Below are positions 1 to 5,749 of a DNA stretch of 5,749 bases, piece by piece. Source of the DNA: Fermentibacter danicus (GTDB taxonomy: Bacteria; Fermentibacterota; Fermentibacteria; Fermentibacterales; Fermentibacteraceae); the NCBI GenBank assembly GCA_001618615.1, contig LKHB01000005.1, positions 1 to 5,749 of the forward strand, given 5' to 3'. The notes under the pieces were generated by a model. It ran no database searches and was not told the DNA's origin. It saw only the letters and a list, made by a program, of their open reading frames with translations. Made by a program: the position numbers and the translations under genes. The stretch's first letter is position 1, and every line of letters begins with the position of its first letter.

Positions 1-407
1 TCGAGTCCGGGCTGGGCGTCGTCCTCTGCGTAGGTGAGCGCCTGGCCGAGCGCGATTCGGGCATCGAAACGGAAGTGGTGGACGGGATGCTCTCGAAAGC
101 CCTGGAAGGCCTGCAAAATCCTGATCCATCGAGGATCGTGATCGCCTACGAACCGGTGTGGGCCATCGGGACGGGCAGGAACGCCTCGCCGGAACAGGCC
201 TCTGCGATGCACGGCCACATCAGGGACACCCTTCGGAGGATAACTCCGGGCGGATTCGCCGAGGCATGCCGGATCATCTACGGCGGCAGCGTAAACCCGG
301 GGAATGCGCAGTCCATTGTTTCCATGCCGGACGTGGATGGAGCGCTCGTCGGGGGAGCCTCCCTCGAAGCCCTCTCCTTCCTGCAGATCGCAAGGGCCGG
401 CGTTTGA
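1..407 (+). CDS. tpiA: Triosephosphate isomerase, C-terminal half (5' end outside window)
   Basis: Cytosolic glycolytic/gluconeogenic enzyme interconverting dihydroxyacetone phosphate and glyceraldehyde 3-phosphate. The reading frame begins at base 3 and gives the last 134 residues of a protein usually about 250 long. The visible part contains the family's CVGE segment, the catalytic-glutamate/loop-6 signature YEPVWAIGTG (catalytic Glu codon at 150-152), and the phosphate-gripping segments YGGSVNPGNA and GALVGGASL near the C-terminus. The N-terminal catalytic Lys and the His lie upstream of the window, so it is partial only because of the cut; nothing looks broken. It ends 13 bases before the CPBP protease start, so read-through into that gene is possible. 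Identification rests on several invariant motifs and is essentially certain; promoter and start cannot be seen. Confidence 0.97.
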   Translation, partial: ESGLGVVLCVGERLAERDSGIETEVVDGMLSKALEGLQNPDPSRIVIAYEPVWAIGTGRNASPEQASAMHGHIRDTLRRITPGGFAEACRIIYGGSVNPGNAQSIVSMPDVDGALVGGASLEALSFLQIARAGV

Positions 408-420
408 GACCGATTCCCGG

Positions 421-1236
421 ATGAAAGAGGGGAAAGCCGGCCCGGGAGTCGTTCCCGGGCCGGCCGTAAGGCTGGCTCTCGTTCCAGCCGTCCTGGCTGG
501 AATCCTGGGGCTGAATCTGCTGGCGAGGGTTTCCGGACTGTTCGATCTGCCCGGCGCATGGCTTTGGGGTTCCGCCGTGGTCACGATACCCGTAGTGCTT
601 CCCGTCTGGCTCCTGCTGCCCACCCCGTGGGCCAGATTCGGGACAGGGCGCTTGCTTCCACTGCTTGTCGCGACCTCCGTGATCCTTCTGCCTTTCGTGG
701 CTGTATCGGCGTTCGGAGAGTACTCGCCGGGCTCGCCCGGGCGCCGATGGTTCGCCGTCGCCGTCGCCCTCTTCGCGGTATCCGTGGCGGAGGAGCTGCT
801 GTTCAGGTGTTTCCTGCTCGATCTGCTCCACGGCCGGGGATCCGGCGCCGTTCCCGTCCTTGTCAGCTCGGCGCTCTTCGCCGTCGTACACCTCGACAAC
901 CCTCACCCCGATCCGGTCGGTATCGCCAACATCTTCCTGTTCGGGGGAGTACTCGGGATGCTCCGCATCCGGGGCGTGGGGCTCGCGGGGCTCGCGATGC
1001 TGCACTGGCTCTGGAACTTCTTCACCGGCATGATCGCGGGTTGGAACGTGAGCGGTATAGAACTGCCGTCGCTCCTGCGCCCGGTGCGCCCGCCCTTCGG
1101 AGTCTTCGGGCCGGAGTCGTCCCTCATTCTCACAGCCGCGCTGACCGCATCCGCGGCAGCGCTGGCCTTGATCGACCGTGCGGGGAGACCCGGCAAGGGA
1201 GCCGCGCCGGAACCGATCAGGAAGGTCGAAGCTTGA
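421..1236 (+). CDS. CPBP-family (CAAX protease/bacteriocin-processing-like) intramembrane metalloprotease
   Basis: A 271-residue, very hydrophobic polytopic membrane protein. The three CPBP/Abi motifs are present in order and spacing: EELLFR (E124, E125, R129), FAVVH (F153, H157) and HWLWN (H195, N199). These form the glutamate-intramembrane-protease active site related to Rce1. A late segment around 208-236 (GWNVSG, then FGPESSL) also matches the C-terminal part of many bacterial CPBP proteins. Hydrophobic stretches lie at about 18-36, 47-66, 78-97, 110-121, 142-156, 167-181 and 235-251. ATG 421 is chosen because no good start exists downstream before the first membrane segment; an upstream in-frame ATG at 304 would run back into tpiA. 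No convincing Shine-Dalgarno precedes ATG 421, and a strong hairpin occupies codons 6-15. The stop overlaps the next gene by four bases. Family members prune prenylated or peptide substrates or confer bacteriocin immunity; the substrate here is unknown. Confidence 0.9.
   Translation: MKEGKAGPGVVPGPAVRLALVPAVLAGILGLNLLARVSGLFDLPGAWLWGSAVVTIPVVLPVWLLLPTPWARFGTGRLLPLLVATSVILLPFVAVSAFGEYSPGSPGRRWFAVAVALFAVSVAEELLFRCFLLDLLHGRGSGAVPVLVSSALFAVVHLDNPHPDPVGIANIFLFGGVLGMLRIRGVGLAGLAMLHWLWNFFTGMIAGWNVSGIELPSLLRPVRPPFGVFGPESSLILTAALTASAAALALIDRAGRPGKGAAPEPIRKVEA
436..464 (+). repeat. Perfect 12-bp GC-rich inverted repeat with 5-nt loop
   Basis: The left arm at 436-447 (GCCGGCCCGGGA) is the exact reverse complement of the right arm at 453-464, with loop GTCGT at 448-452. 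It lies 29 bases after the tpiA stop and 15 bases inside the CPBP coding frame, where it encodes the Gly/Pro-rich stretch AGPGVVPGPA. No U-tract follows, so it is not a classical rho-independent terminator. It could form a stable mRNA hairpin that weakens translation or transcription into the CPBP gene, or protects the tpiA mRNA 3' end. Structure is seen; function is inferred. Confidence 0.75.
1219..1225 (+). promoter_or_regulatory. Shine-Dalgarno for the radical SAM gene
   Basis: AGGAAGG lies 7 bases before TTG 1233, inside the last codons of the CPBP gene. It decides the start: TTG 1233 is the only initiator placed to give the usual short N-terminus (RTLLVNPP) of this family. The same frame stays open upstream to 558 but codes there for Arg-rich, low-complexity shadow sequence. 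Confidence 0.75.
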
Positions 1237-2633
1237 GTCGAACCCTGCTGGTCAATCCGCCTTCCGCCATAGGTGTCTATGACAGGAGCCACATAAGGGT
1301 CGCGATCACCTCCGCCCCCTTCATAACCCTGGCCAGCCTTGCCGGAGCCCTGCTCGAAGCCGGCCTCGAGGCGGCGATCGCCGATCTGATGATCGAAGGC
1401 CGCCCGGAGGAGGCCTACAGGAGGCTGCTCCGCGAGTACAGGCCCGACTATGTCGGCGTCACGTTCACCACCCCCCTCTGGAGCGAAGCGAAGAGGCTCG
1501 CCGCCATCGCCAGGGAGGAGGTTCCCGGGGTCGTAACCCTGGCCGGAGGCGTCCACGCTACGACTCTGCCGGAGGAAGTCCTCGAAGAGGGTGCATTCGA
1601 CATCGTGGTGCTGGGCGAGGGGGAGCGGACCATCGTGGAGATCTGCCGGGGCGATCCCCCCGGAGGAATCGACGGCATAGCCTGCATGGACGGCGGCAGA
1701 CTGGTGCGGACCCCGCCACGGGCGCTGATCGACGACCTGGACGACCTGCCTCTCCCGGCCTGGCAGCTCTACGACCTCCGTTACTACAGGTCTCCGCACA
1801 TAGCCGCCAGGAAGAACCCGGTAGGCTACATGGAGACCAACCGGGGCTGCAACCATCACTGCCTCTACTGCAGCCAGACCGTCTTCGGCCACAACGTGAG
1901 GGCCAAGTCGCCGGGCCGCGTCGTGGACGAGATGTTCCGGATGCTCGAGCTGGGCTTCAACGACATACACATCAAGGACAACAACTTCACCGCCGACATC
2001 TCGAGAGCCTCGGAGGTCTGCAGACTCCTGGTCGAACGCGGCTTCCCGGCGCCGTGGGCGCTGCCTACCGGAGTGAACGTGCATGACGTGAGCGATGACT
2101 TCTTCAGGCTCGCAAAGAAGGCCGGCTGCTACCAGGTGGCTTTCGGCATCGAGAGCGGGGTCGACTCCGTCCTGGCCCGTGTTAACAAGAAGCAGAGCGT
2201 AGAGATGATCAGGGACGCCGTCACCATGGCGCACCGTGCCGGCATAGAGACGGTGGGCTTCTTCATGATGGGTCTTCCAGGCGACACGGTGGAGACGATG
2301 GAGGAGACGATCAGGTTCGCCTGTTCTCTCCCGCTGACCTACGCCAAGGCTTCGATGACGCTCCCGTTCCCCTCCTCGGCTCTTTACAGGAAGCTAAAGA
2401 TGGAGGGACGGATAAGGTCGGAGGACTGGGACAAGTACAACTTCCACTGCACCAGCGAAGTCTGGGAGCACGAGAACCTGGACTGGGAAACCATCCGGAA
2501 GTACTACGGGCTCTTCCACAGGAGGTTCTACTTCAGGCCCTCCTTCATCTGGAGGAGGTTCTGGAGGGATCTGGCCATGGGCCAGCTCCTGGACGACGTC
2601 CGCGCCGTCCTGTCCAACACCTGGAAGGATTAG
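1233..2633 (+). CDS. B12-binding-domain radical SAM protein (BchE/HpnJ-like class), substrate unknown
   Basis: A 466-residue cytosolic enzyme starting at TTG. Residues 4-135 form a Rossmann-like cobalamin-binding domain: RTLLVNPP at the N-terminus, then YVGVTFTT (73-80), LAGGVHAT (103-110) and DIVVLGEGE (123-131). Residues 196-375 form a radical SAM barrel, with the 4Fe-4S motif CNHHCLYC (C206, C210, C213). The S-adenosylmethionine-side segments GIESGVDSVL (305-314) and GFFMMGLPGDT (342-352) follow. The C-terminal tail (about 376-466), with FYFRP at 432-436, is typical of this broad family. The usual cobalamin DxHxxG motif reads DLMIEG (51-56), so the lower-ligand His is replaced by Met53. 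Family members perform radical C-methylation, ring closure or other lipid, porphyrin and hopanoid chemistry; the reaction cannot be assigned here. It overlaps the CPBP gene by TTGA and is followed after one base by the PEGA-FGE gene, which suggests translational coupling. Confidence 0.93.
   Translation: MSRTLLVNPPSAIGVYDRSHIRVAITSAPFITLASLAGALLEAGLEAAIADLMIEGRPEEAYRRLLREYRPDYVGVTFTTPLWSEAKRLAAIAREEVPGVVTLAGGVHATTLPEEVLEEGAFDIVVLGEGERTIVEICRGDPPGGIDGIACMDGGRLVRTPPRALIDDLDDLPLPAWQLYDLRYYRSPHIAARKNPVGYMETNRGCNHHCLYCSQTVFGHNVRAKSPGRVVDEMFRMLELGFNDIHIKDNNFTADISRASEVCRLLVERGFPAPWALPTGVNVHDVSDDFFRLAKKAGCYQVAFGIESGVDSVLARVNKKQSVEMIRDAVTMAHRAGIETVGFFMMGLPGDTVETMEETIRFACSLPLTYAKASMTLPFPSSALYRKLKMEGRIRSEDWDKYNFHCTSEVWEHENLDWETIRKYYGLFHRRFYFRPSFIWRRFWRDLAMGQLLDDVRAVLSNTWKD
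2623..2629 (+). promoter_or_regulatory. Shine-Dalgarno for the PEGA-FGE gene
   Basis: GGAAGGA lies 5 bases before TTG 2635, at the very end of the radical SAM gene. It supports TTG 2635 over the in-frame ATG at 2677, which has no comparable site and would remove the short basic/polar N-terminus ahead of the membrane helix. Confidence 0.65.
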
Positions 2634-2634
2634 C

Positions 2635-3939
2635 TTGGGCAGGCCGGACCTCCCCGATCCGAGCTGGATCCTGGCGATGGAGGTCTTCCTCCTGGCCGCG
2701 GCCCTGGCACTGCTGCTCGTACCGGACTGGCCCAGGGGCTTCGTGGCCGTCCAGACGGTGCCGTCGGCCTCGACGATCACTCCGGACGGAGGCCCCGCGC
2801 TGAGTTCACCGGCGTGGATCCCCGTGCCGGCGGGCGGCATCTCCATAACCGTCACCCGGGAGGGCTATGCCGACAGGGACACCGTGATCTCACCCGGGAT
2901 GAGGACTATGATCGTGTATCTCGACTACATCTTTCCGGTCACCATCACCTCACGGCCCTCTGGAGCAAGGATACTGCTGGACGGAGAGGAGGCGGGGACG
3001 ACCCCGGCCACTCTTCAGGTGACGGAGCCCGGGCGGTATATGATCGAGGCGGTGGACGCGACGGGGCTCGTTCTCCGCGAGCAGATCGTCCTGGCCGCCA
3101 ACTCGCCCTCCTCGATCCACTTCAGCTTCCCGTCCCCGGCCGGGGGCGGCCTGTTGTCCATCCCCGGCGGGGAGTTCGAGTTCCAGGGCGGTCCGGGGGG
3201 GACGCTCCCCCCGAGGACGGTCCGGGTGGAGGAATTCCTTCTGGGGAGGACGGAAGTGACGAACGGCGAGTTCAACCTCTTCCTGAACTCGGTCGATCCT
3301 CTGGCCGTGCCCGATTCCGTGCTCGGAAACGGCAGAACCAAGTTCCTGGCCTCGCTGTTCGTGTGCGACTACCCTCTGGAAATCGCTGCGATCGAGAGCG
3401 GGGGATACGCCGTCCTGCCCGGGAGGGAGGGGTTCCCCGTCCGCGGCGTGACATTTGCCGCCTGCTCACTCTACTGCGACTGGCTGACGCTTGCCGATGG
3501 TTCAGGGAGGGTGTTCCGTCTGCCTGACGAGATCGAATGGGAGTACGCAGCCTCCACGGGAGACGGCCGCGAATGGCCCTGGGGGGATGCGGGCGCGGAC
3601 GGGAGCCTGCTCAACTGCTCCGATGCCAGCGAGATGATAGCCACCCGCGCCCCCTGGATGGACGATGGTTTTCCCGAAACCTCACCGGCCGGCTATTTCC
3701 CGGGCAATCCATGGGGGCTCCATGATATGGCCGGAAACGTATGGGAGTGGTGCGCGAACCCGCCGGGGAACGCAGGATTGACCGGCTTCGCGCCATCGGA
3801 TACTGTCAGGTGCCTGAGGGGCGGGAGCTGGCTCTCCAGCCCCGAGGATTGCAGGGTCTCCGCGAGGATGTGCCTGGATGCCGGCCTCGGATATCCCTTC
3901 GCCGGATTCAGGATCGCCGCGACGGTGGACCGGCGGTGA
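2635..3939 (+). CDS. Membrane-anchored protein with two PEGA repeats and an FGE/SUMF1-like domain
   Basis: A 434-residue protein from TTG 2635. Residues 11-30 form one hydrophobic helix, probably an uncleaved signal anchor leaving the rest outside the cytoplasm. Two beta-rich PEGA-type modules follow: a divergent one at about 36-97 and a clear one at 100-165 (TSRPSGARILLDGEEAGTTP). The FGE-sulfatase (formylglycine-generating-enzyme-like) domain covers about 173-430, with LSIPGGEF (174-181), GRTEVTNGEF (204-213), FRLPDEIEWEYAA (294-306), WPWGD (314-318), WGLHDMAGNVWEW (360-372) and RGGSW (395-399). In true aerobic FGE two Cys five residues apart follow GGSW; here they are Ser401 and Cys406, so formylglycine formation is doubtful. 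Eight Cys (244, 277, 281, 328, 373, 393, 406, 413) lie in this domain and may form disulfides if exported. Homologues also include ligand-binding, EgtB-like and kinase-associated proteins. It may be a structural or sensory envelope protein; its role beside the radical SAM and ligase genes is unknown. Confidence 0.9.
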   Translation: MGRPDLPDPSWILAMEVFLLAAALALLLVPDWPRGFVAVQTVPSASTITPDGGPALSSPAWIPVPAGGISITVTREGYADRDTVISPGMRTMIVYLDYIFPVTITSRPSGARILLDGEEAGTTPATLQVTEPGRYMIEAVDATGLVLREQIVLAANSPSSIHFSFPSPAGGGLLSIPGGEFEFQGGPGGTLPPRTVRVEEFLLGRTEVTNGEFNLFLNSVDPLAVPDSVLGNGRTKFLASLFVCDYPLEIAAIESGGYAVLPGREGFPVRGVTFAACSLYCDWLTLADGSGRVFRLPDEIEWEYAASTGDGREWPWGDAGADGSLLNCSDASEMIATRAPWMDDGFPETSPAGYFPGNPWGLHDMAGNVWEWCANPPGNAGLTGFAPSDTVRCLRGGSWLSSPEDCRVSARMCLDAGLGYPFAGFRIAATVDRR

Positions 3940-4007
3940 TGAAGCCCCGGCACGGGGGCCGGCCACGGAGCAGGAGCCCATATCCGGATCGGGAGGATCT
4001 GCCTTGA
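3939..4007 (+). CDS. Possible 22-residue bridging/leader peptide
   Basis: ATG 3939 shares its A with the PEGA-FGE stop (TGATG), and its TGA at 4005-4007 overlaps the TTG start of the ligase gene (TTGA). The ORF fills exactly the only apparent intergenic space in the downstream operon. The predicted peptide is basic: MKPRHGGRPRSRSPYPDRED, then Leu-Pro. Such back-to-back overlaps usually mean termination-reinitiation coupling. The composition is Arg/Pro-rich, as GC-rich non-coding frames often are, and the Shine-Dalgarno before ATG 3939 is weak (GGTGG-like). It may be a chance ORF whose only role is carrying ribosomes to the next gene, or no role at all. Confidence 0.35.
   Translation: MKPRHGGRPRSRSPYPDREDLP
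3991..3996 (+). promoter_or_regulatory. Shine-Dalgarno for the acyl-CoA synthetase gene
   Basis: GGGAGG lies 7 bases before TTG 4004. It sets the start there rather than at the in-frame ATG 3878, which would overlap the PEGA-FGE gene by 62 bases and add 42 residues unlike the family, or at ATG 4067, which would cut into the conserved N-terminal region. Confidence 0.75.
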
Positions 4008-5749
4008 ACAGAACGATTCCGGGCGGGCCGCTGAACGACATCCAGTCCTTCGAGAGCGTTCCGGCCATGCTCGCCCGCTCGGCGGAGAGCCACCCCGGCA
4101 GGGAGGCGATGAGGGAACCGCTTCCCGACGGAACCTGGCGCACGATCACGTACTCCGACCTCCACCGCGAGGTCGAGACGATGGCTGCGGCCATACTCGC
4201 CGAGAATCCCTCCCCGGTGGTGGGCATCGTCGGTCGAAACAGCATCTCCTGGGCGGTGGCCTACCTGGCGACCCTCAGGAGCGGCGGGATCGCGGTTCCG
4301 ATCGACAGGGACCTGCCCTTCCACGAGATGAGGGCGATCCTACACTATTCCGGCGCCAACATGGTCTTCTTCGACTACACCTACATGCAGGATTTCCTGA
4401 GCGGACCGGGCCACGGCAGGCATCTCCGGCTGATCTCCATGAACAACAACGCGCCCGCCGGCTGCACCCTCTACGAGGAGATGCTCGGTGAGGGGGAGGG
4501 CAGGCGGAATCTTCTCCCCGTCGAATACGACACCTTCGCTCCGGCTGCCATCTACTACACATCCGGGACGATGGACCATGCGAAGGGGGTCGTTCTGTGC
4601 CAGCACAACCTGATCGCCGTGGTGAGACAGATCAGGCAGTTCATAGAGATCGAACGGGACGATGTCTTCCTCTCCGTCCTGCCCATGCACCACACCTATG
4701 AATGCAGTTGCGGCTTCCTGGCCCCCATCAGCGCCGGTGCGACCTGCATCATATGCCGCGGGCTCAGGTATGTCGGCGAGGACATAGCCAACTCCGGCGC
4801 CACGATCATCCTGGCAGTTCCTCTTCTCTGGGAGGCCATATACCGCAAGATAATGGAAGGCATCAGATCACGGCCGGCGGGATCGATCAGGTACCGCATC
4901 GGCCTGGCCGTGGCCGGAGCTGCGGAGGCTGTGGGTTCGAGCGGTCTCAGGAAACGCCTCTTCGCTCCGGTTCACAACAGGTTCGGTGGACGCGTCAGGT
5001 TCCTGATCTCAGGCGGGGCCGGCATCGACCCCGAGATATCGAAGGGGTTCCTCAAGCTCGGCTTCCCGTTCCTCCAGGGCTATGGTCTAACGGAGGCGGC
5101 GCCGCTCATATCGGTGAACAGGCCGGGAGCCAATCTGCCGGAGTCCGTCGGACCGGTCCTCGCGGATATGGACGTCCGTATAGAGGACAAGGACATGGAC
5201 GGAGTCGGCGAGATCGTCGTGAAGGGCCCCAATGTGATGCTGGGCTATCACAACGCCCCCGAGGAGACGGCGAAGGTGCTCTCGCCGGACGGCTGGCTTC
5301 ACACCGGCGACTTCGGATTCGTGGACCAGGCGGGCTTCCTGCACATCACCGGCAGGAAGAAGAACGTGATCGTCGCAAAGAACGGCAAGAACGTCTATCC
5401 CGAGGAGATCGAGGCCAAGCTCAACCGTTCCGACGTGATCCTCGAGTGCATGGTTTTCGGCAGGGAATCGAAGAACAAGGGCGAGGAGATCTGGGTGATA
5501 GTGGTGCCGGAAATGGAGAGGCTCATCGAGAAGGCCGAACGGTCCGGCGACAGCCTTTCCACCGGGTACGCCAGGGACTTGATCGCGCGGGAGATCCGCC
5601 GTTTCAACGCCGGGCAGCCGATCTACAAGCACATTACCAGCTTCATCCTCAGGAACGACGAACTCCCCAAGACAACGACGCGCAAGATCAAGCGCAGGGA
5701 GATCCTGAAGGAGGCAGGGCTGGAGCCTCAGGAGGTCTTCAGGATTTGA
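4004..5749 (+). CDS. Long-chain acyl-CoA synthetase-like AMP-forming ligase
   Basis: A 581-residue ANL-superfamily enzyme from TTG 4004, complete to its TGA at the last base of the window. It should activate a carboxylic acid with ATP to an acyl-adenylate and pass it to CoA or a carrier protein. Motifs in order: P-loop YTSGTMDHAKG (185-195), LPMHHTYE (226-233), ISGGAGIDPEI (335-345), QGYGLTEAAP (358-367), WLHTGDFG (431-438), GRKKN (450-454) and the C-terminal PKTTTRKIKR (555-564) with presumed catalytic Lys561. Length and the LRKRLFAPVHNRFGGR region (315-330) match long-chain fatty acid ligases more than acetyl-CoA synthetases or peptide-synthetase domains. The P-loop departs from TSGTTGxPKG (Met190, Asp191, Ala193), and Arg560 replaces the usual Gly before Lys561. 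No membrane helix is evident, so it is probably cytosolic or peripheral. Chain length and acceptor cannot be told from sequence. It lies downstream of and probably coupled to the PEGA-FGE gene. Confidence 0.94.
   Translation: MNRTIPGGPLNDIQSFESVPAMLARSAESHPGREAMREPLPDGTWRTITYSDLHREVETMAAAILAENPSPVVGIVGRNSISWAVAYLATLRSGGIAVPIDRDLPFHEMRAILHYSGANMVFFDYTYMQDFLSGPGHGRHLRLISMNNNAPAGCTLYEEMLGEGEGRRNLLPVEYDTFAPAAIYYTSGTMDHAKGVVLCQHNLIAVVRQIRQFIEIERDDVFLSVLPMHHTYECSCGFLAPISAGATCIICRGLRYVGEDIANSGATIILAVPLLWEAIYRKIMEGIRSRPAGSIRYRIGLAVAGAAEAVGSSGLRKRLFAPVHNRFGGRVRFLISGGAGIDPEISKGFLKLGFPFLQGYGLTEAAPLISVNRPGANLPESVGPVLADMDVRIEDKDMDGVGEIVVKGPNVMLGYHNAPEETAKVLSPDGWLHTGDFGFVDQAGFLHITGRKKNVIVAKNGKNVYPEEIEAKLNRSDVILECMVFGRESKNKGEEIWVIVVPEMERLIEKAERSGDSLSTGYARDLIAREIRRFNAGQPIYKHITSFILRNDELPKTTTRKIKRREILKEAGLEPQEVFRI

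Noticed and set aside
274..1005. 243-codon minus-strand open frame over the tpiA end and CPBP gene
   Set aside because: Low-complexity Arg/Gly/Pro/Gln-rich translation with no family features, opposite two well-supported genes.
558..1232. Upstream extension of the radical SAM frame to ATG 558
   Set aside because: This stretch overlaps the CPBP gene out of frame and is Arg-rich without domain signal. The cobalamin domain begins naturally just after TTG 1233, which has a good Shine-Dalgarno.
903..2234. 443-codon open frame on the minus strand
   Set aside because: It lies antisense to the CPBP and radical SAM genes, both with intact motifs. Its translation has no recognisable domain and is a typical GC-rich shadow frame.
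2814..3527. 237-codon + strand frame inside the PEGA-FGE gene
   Set aside because: Out-of-frame shadow of a gene with clear PEGA and FGE motifs; its translation is Arg/Gly-rich and featureless.
3945..3957. Small CCCCG-GCA-CGGGG hairpin after the PEGA-FGE stop as a terminator
   Set aside because: The stem is only 5 bp, the loop is 3 nt, no U-tract follows, and the next gene starts shortly after with signs of coupling.
3878..4003. ATG 3878 as start of the acyl-CoA synthetase
   Set aside because: It would overlap the conserved C-terminus of the FGE-like domain and add 42 residues unlike the family; TTG 4004 with GGGAGG 7 bases upstream is better.

Overview
The window holds five co-oriented protein genes on the + strand, packed almost end to end: the 3' half of triosephosphate isomerase (tpiA), a CPBP-family intramembrane protease, a cobalamin-binding-domain radical SAM enzyme, a membrane-anchored PEGA/sulfatase-modifying-factor (FGE-like) protein, and a long-chain acyl-CoA synthetase-like AMP-forming ligase whose stop codon is the last base of the window. 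No tRNA, rRNA, CRISPR array, insertion sequence or phage gene was seen. No intergenic gap exceeds about 65 bases.

Organism: the DNA is GC-rich, makes heavy use of AGG for arginine, and uses TTG as the apparent start of three successive genes, each with a good purine-rich Shine-Dalgarno sequence. PEGA-FGE proteins and B12-type radical SAM enzymes in one gene string fit an uncultivated or anaerobic bacterium, possibly of the FCB group (Fermentibacteria/Krumholzibacteria-like). That placement is a guess from style, not from a marker gene.

Layout: tpiA ends at 407. After 13 bases comes the CPBP protease (421-1236), whose first codons contain a perfect 12-bp GC-rich hairpin (436-464). The radical SAM gene (1233-2633) overlaps the protease by 4 bases (TTGA). 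The PEGA-FGE gene (2635-3939) follows after one base. A possible 22-codon ORF (3939-4007) then joins the PEGA-FGE stop (TGATG) to the TTG start of the acyl-CoA synthetase (4004-5749) by a second TTGA overlap, filling the only apparent gap.

How the genes may work together: the spacing argues for one polycistronic message from the CPBP gene, or from tpiA, through the ligase. A cytosolic cobalamin-type radical SAM enzyme and an acyl-activating ligase, beside a membrane protease and an exported FGE-like protein, could form a lipid or envelope modification pathway. This is inference. The substrates cannot be read from the sequence, and loosely related genes can be tightly packed in compact genomes. 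The most notable points are the bridging mini-ORF, the hairpin at the protease start, a Met in place of the cobalamin-ligating His in the radical SAM enzyme, and a Ser at one of the two catalytic Cys positions of the FGE-like domain.
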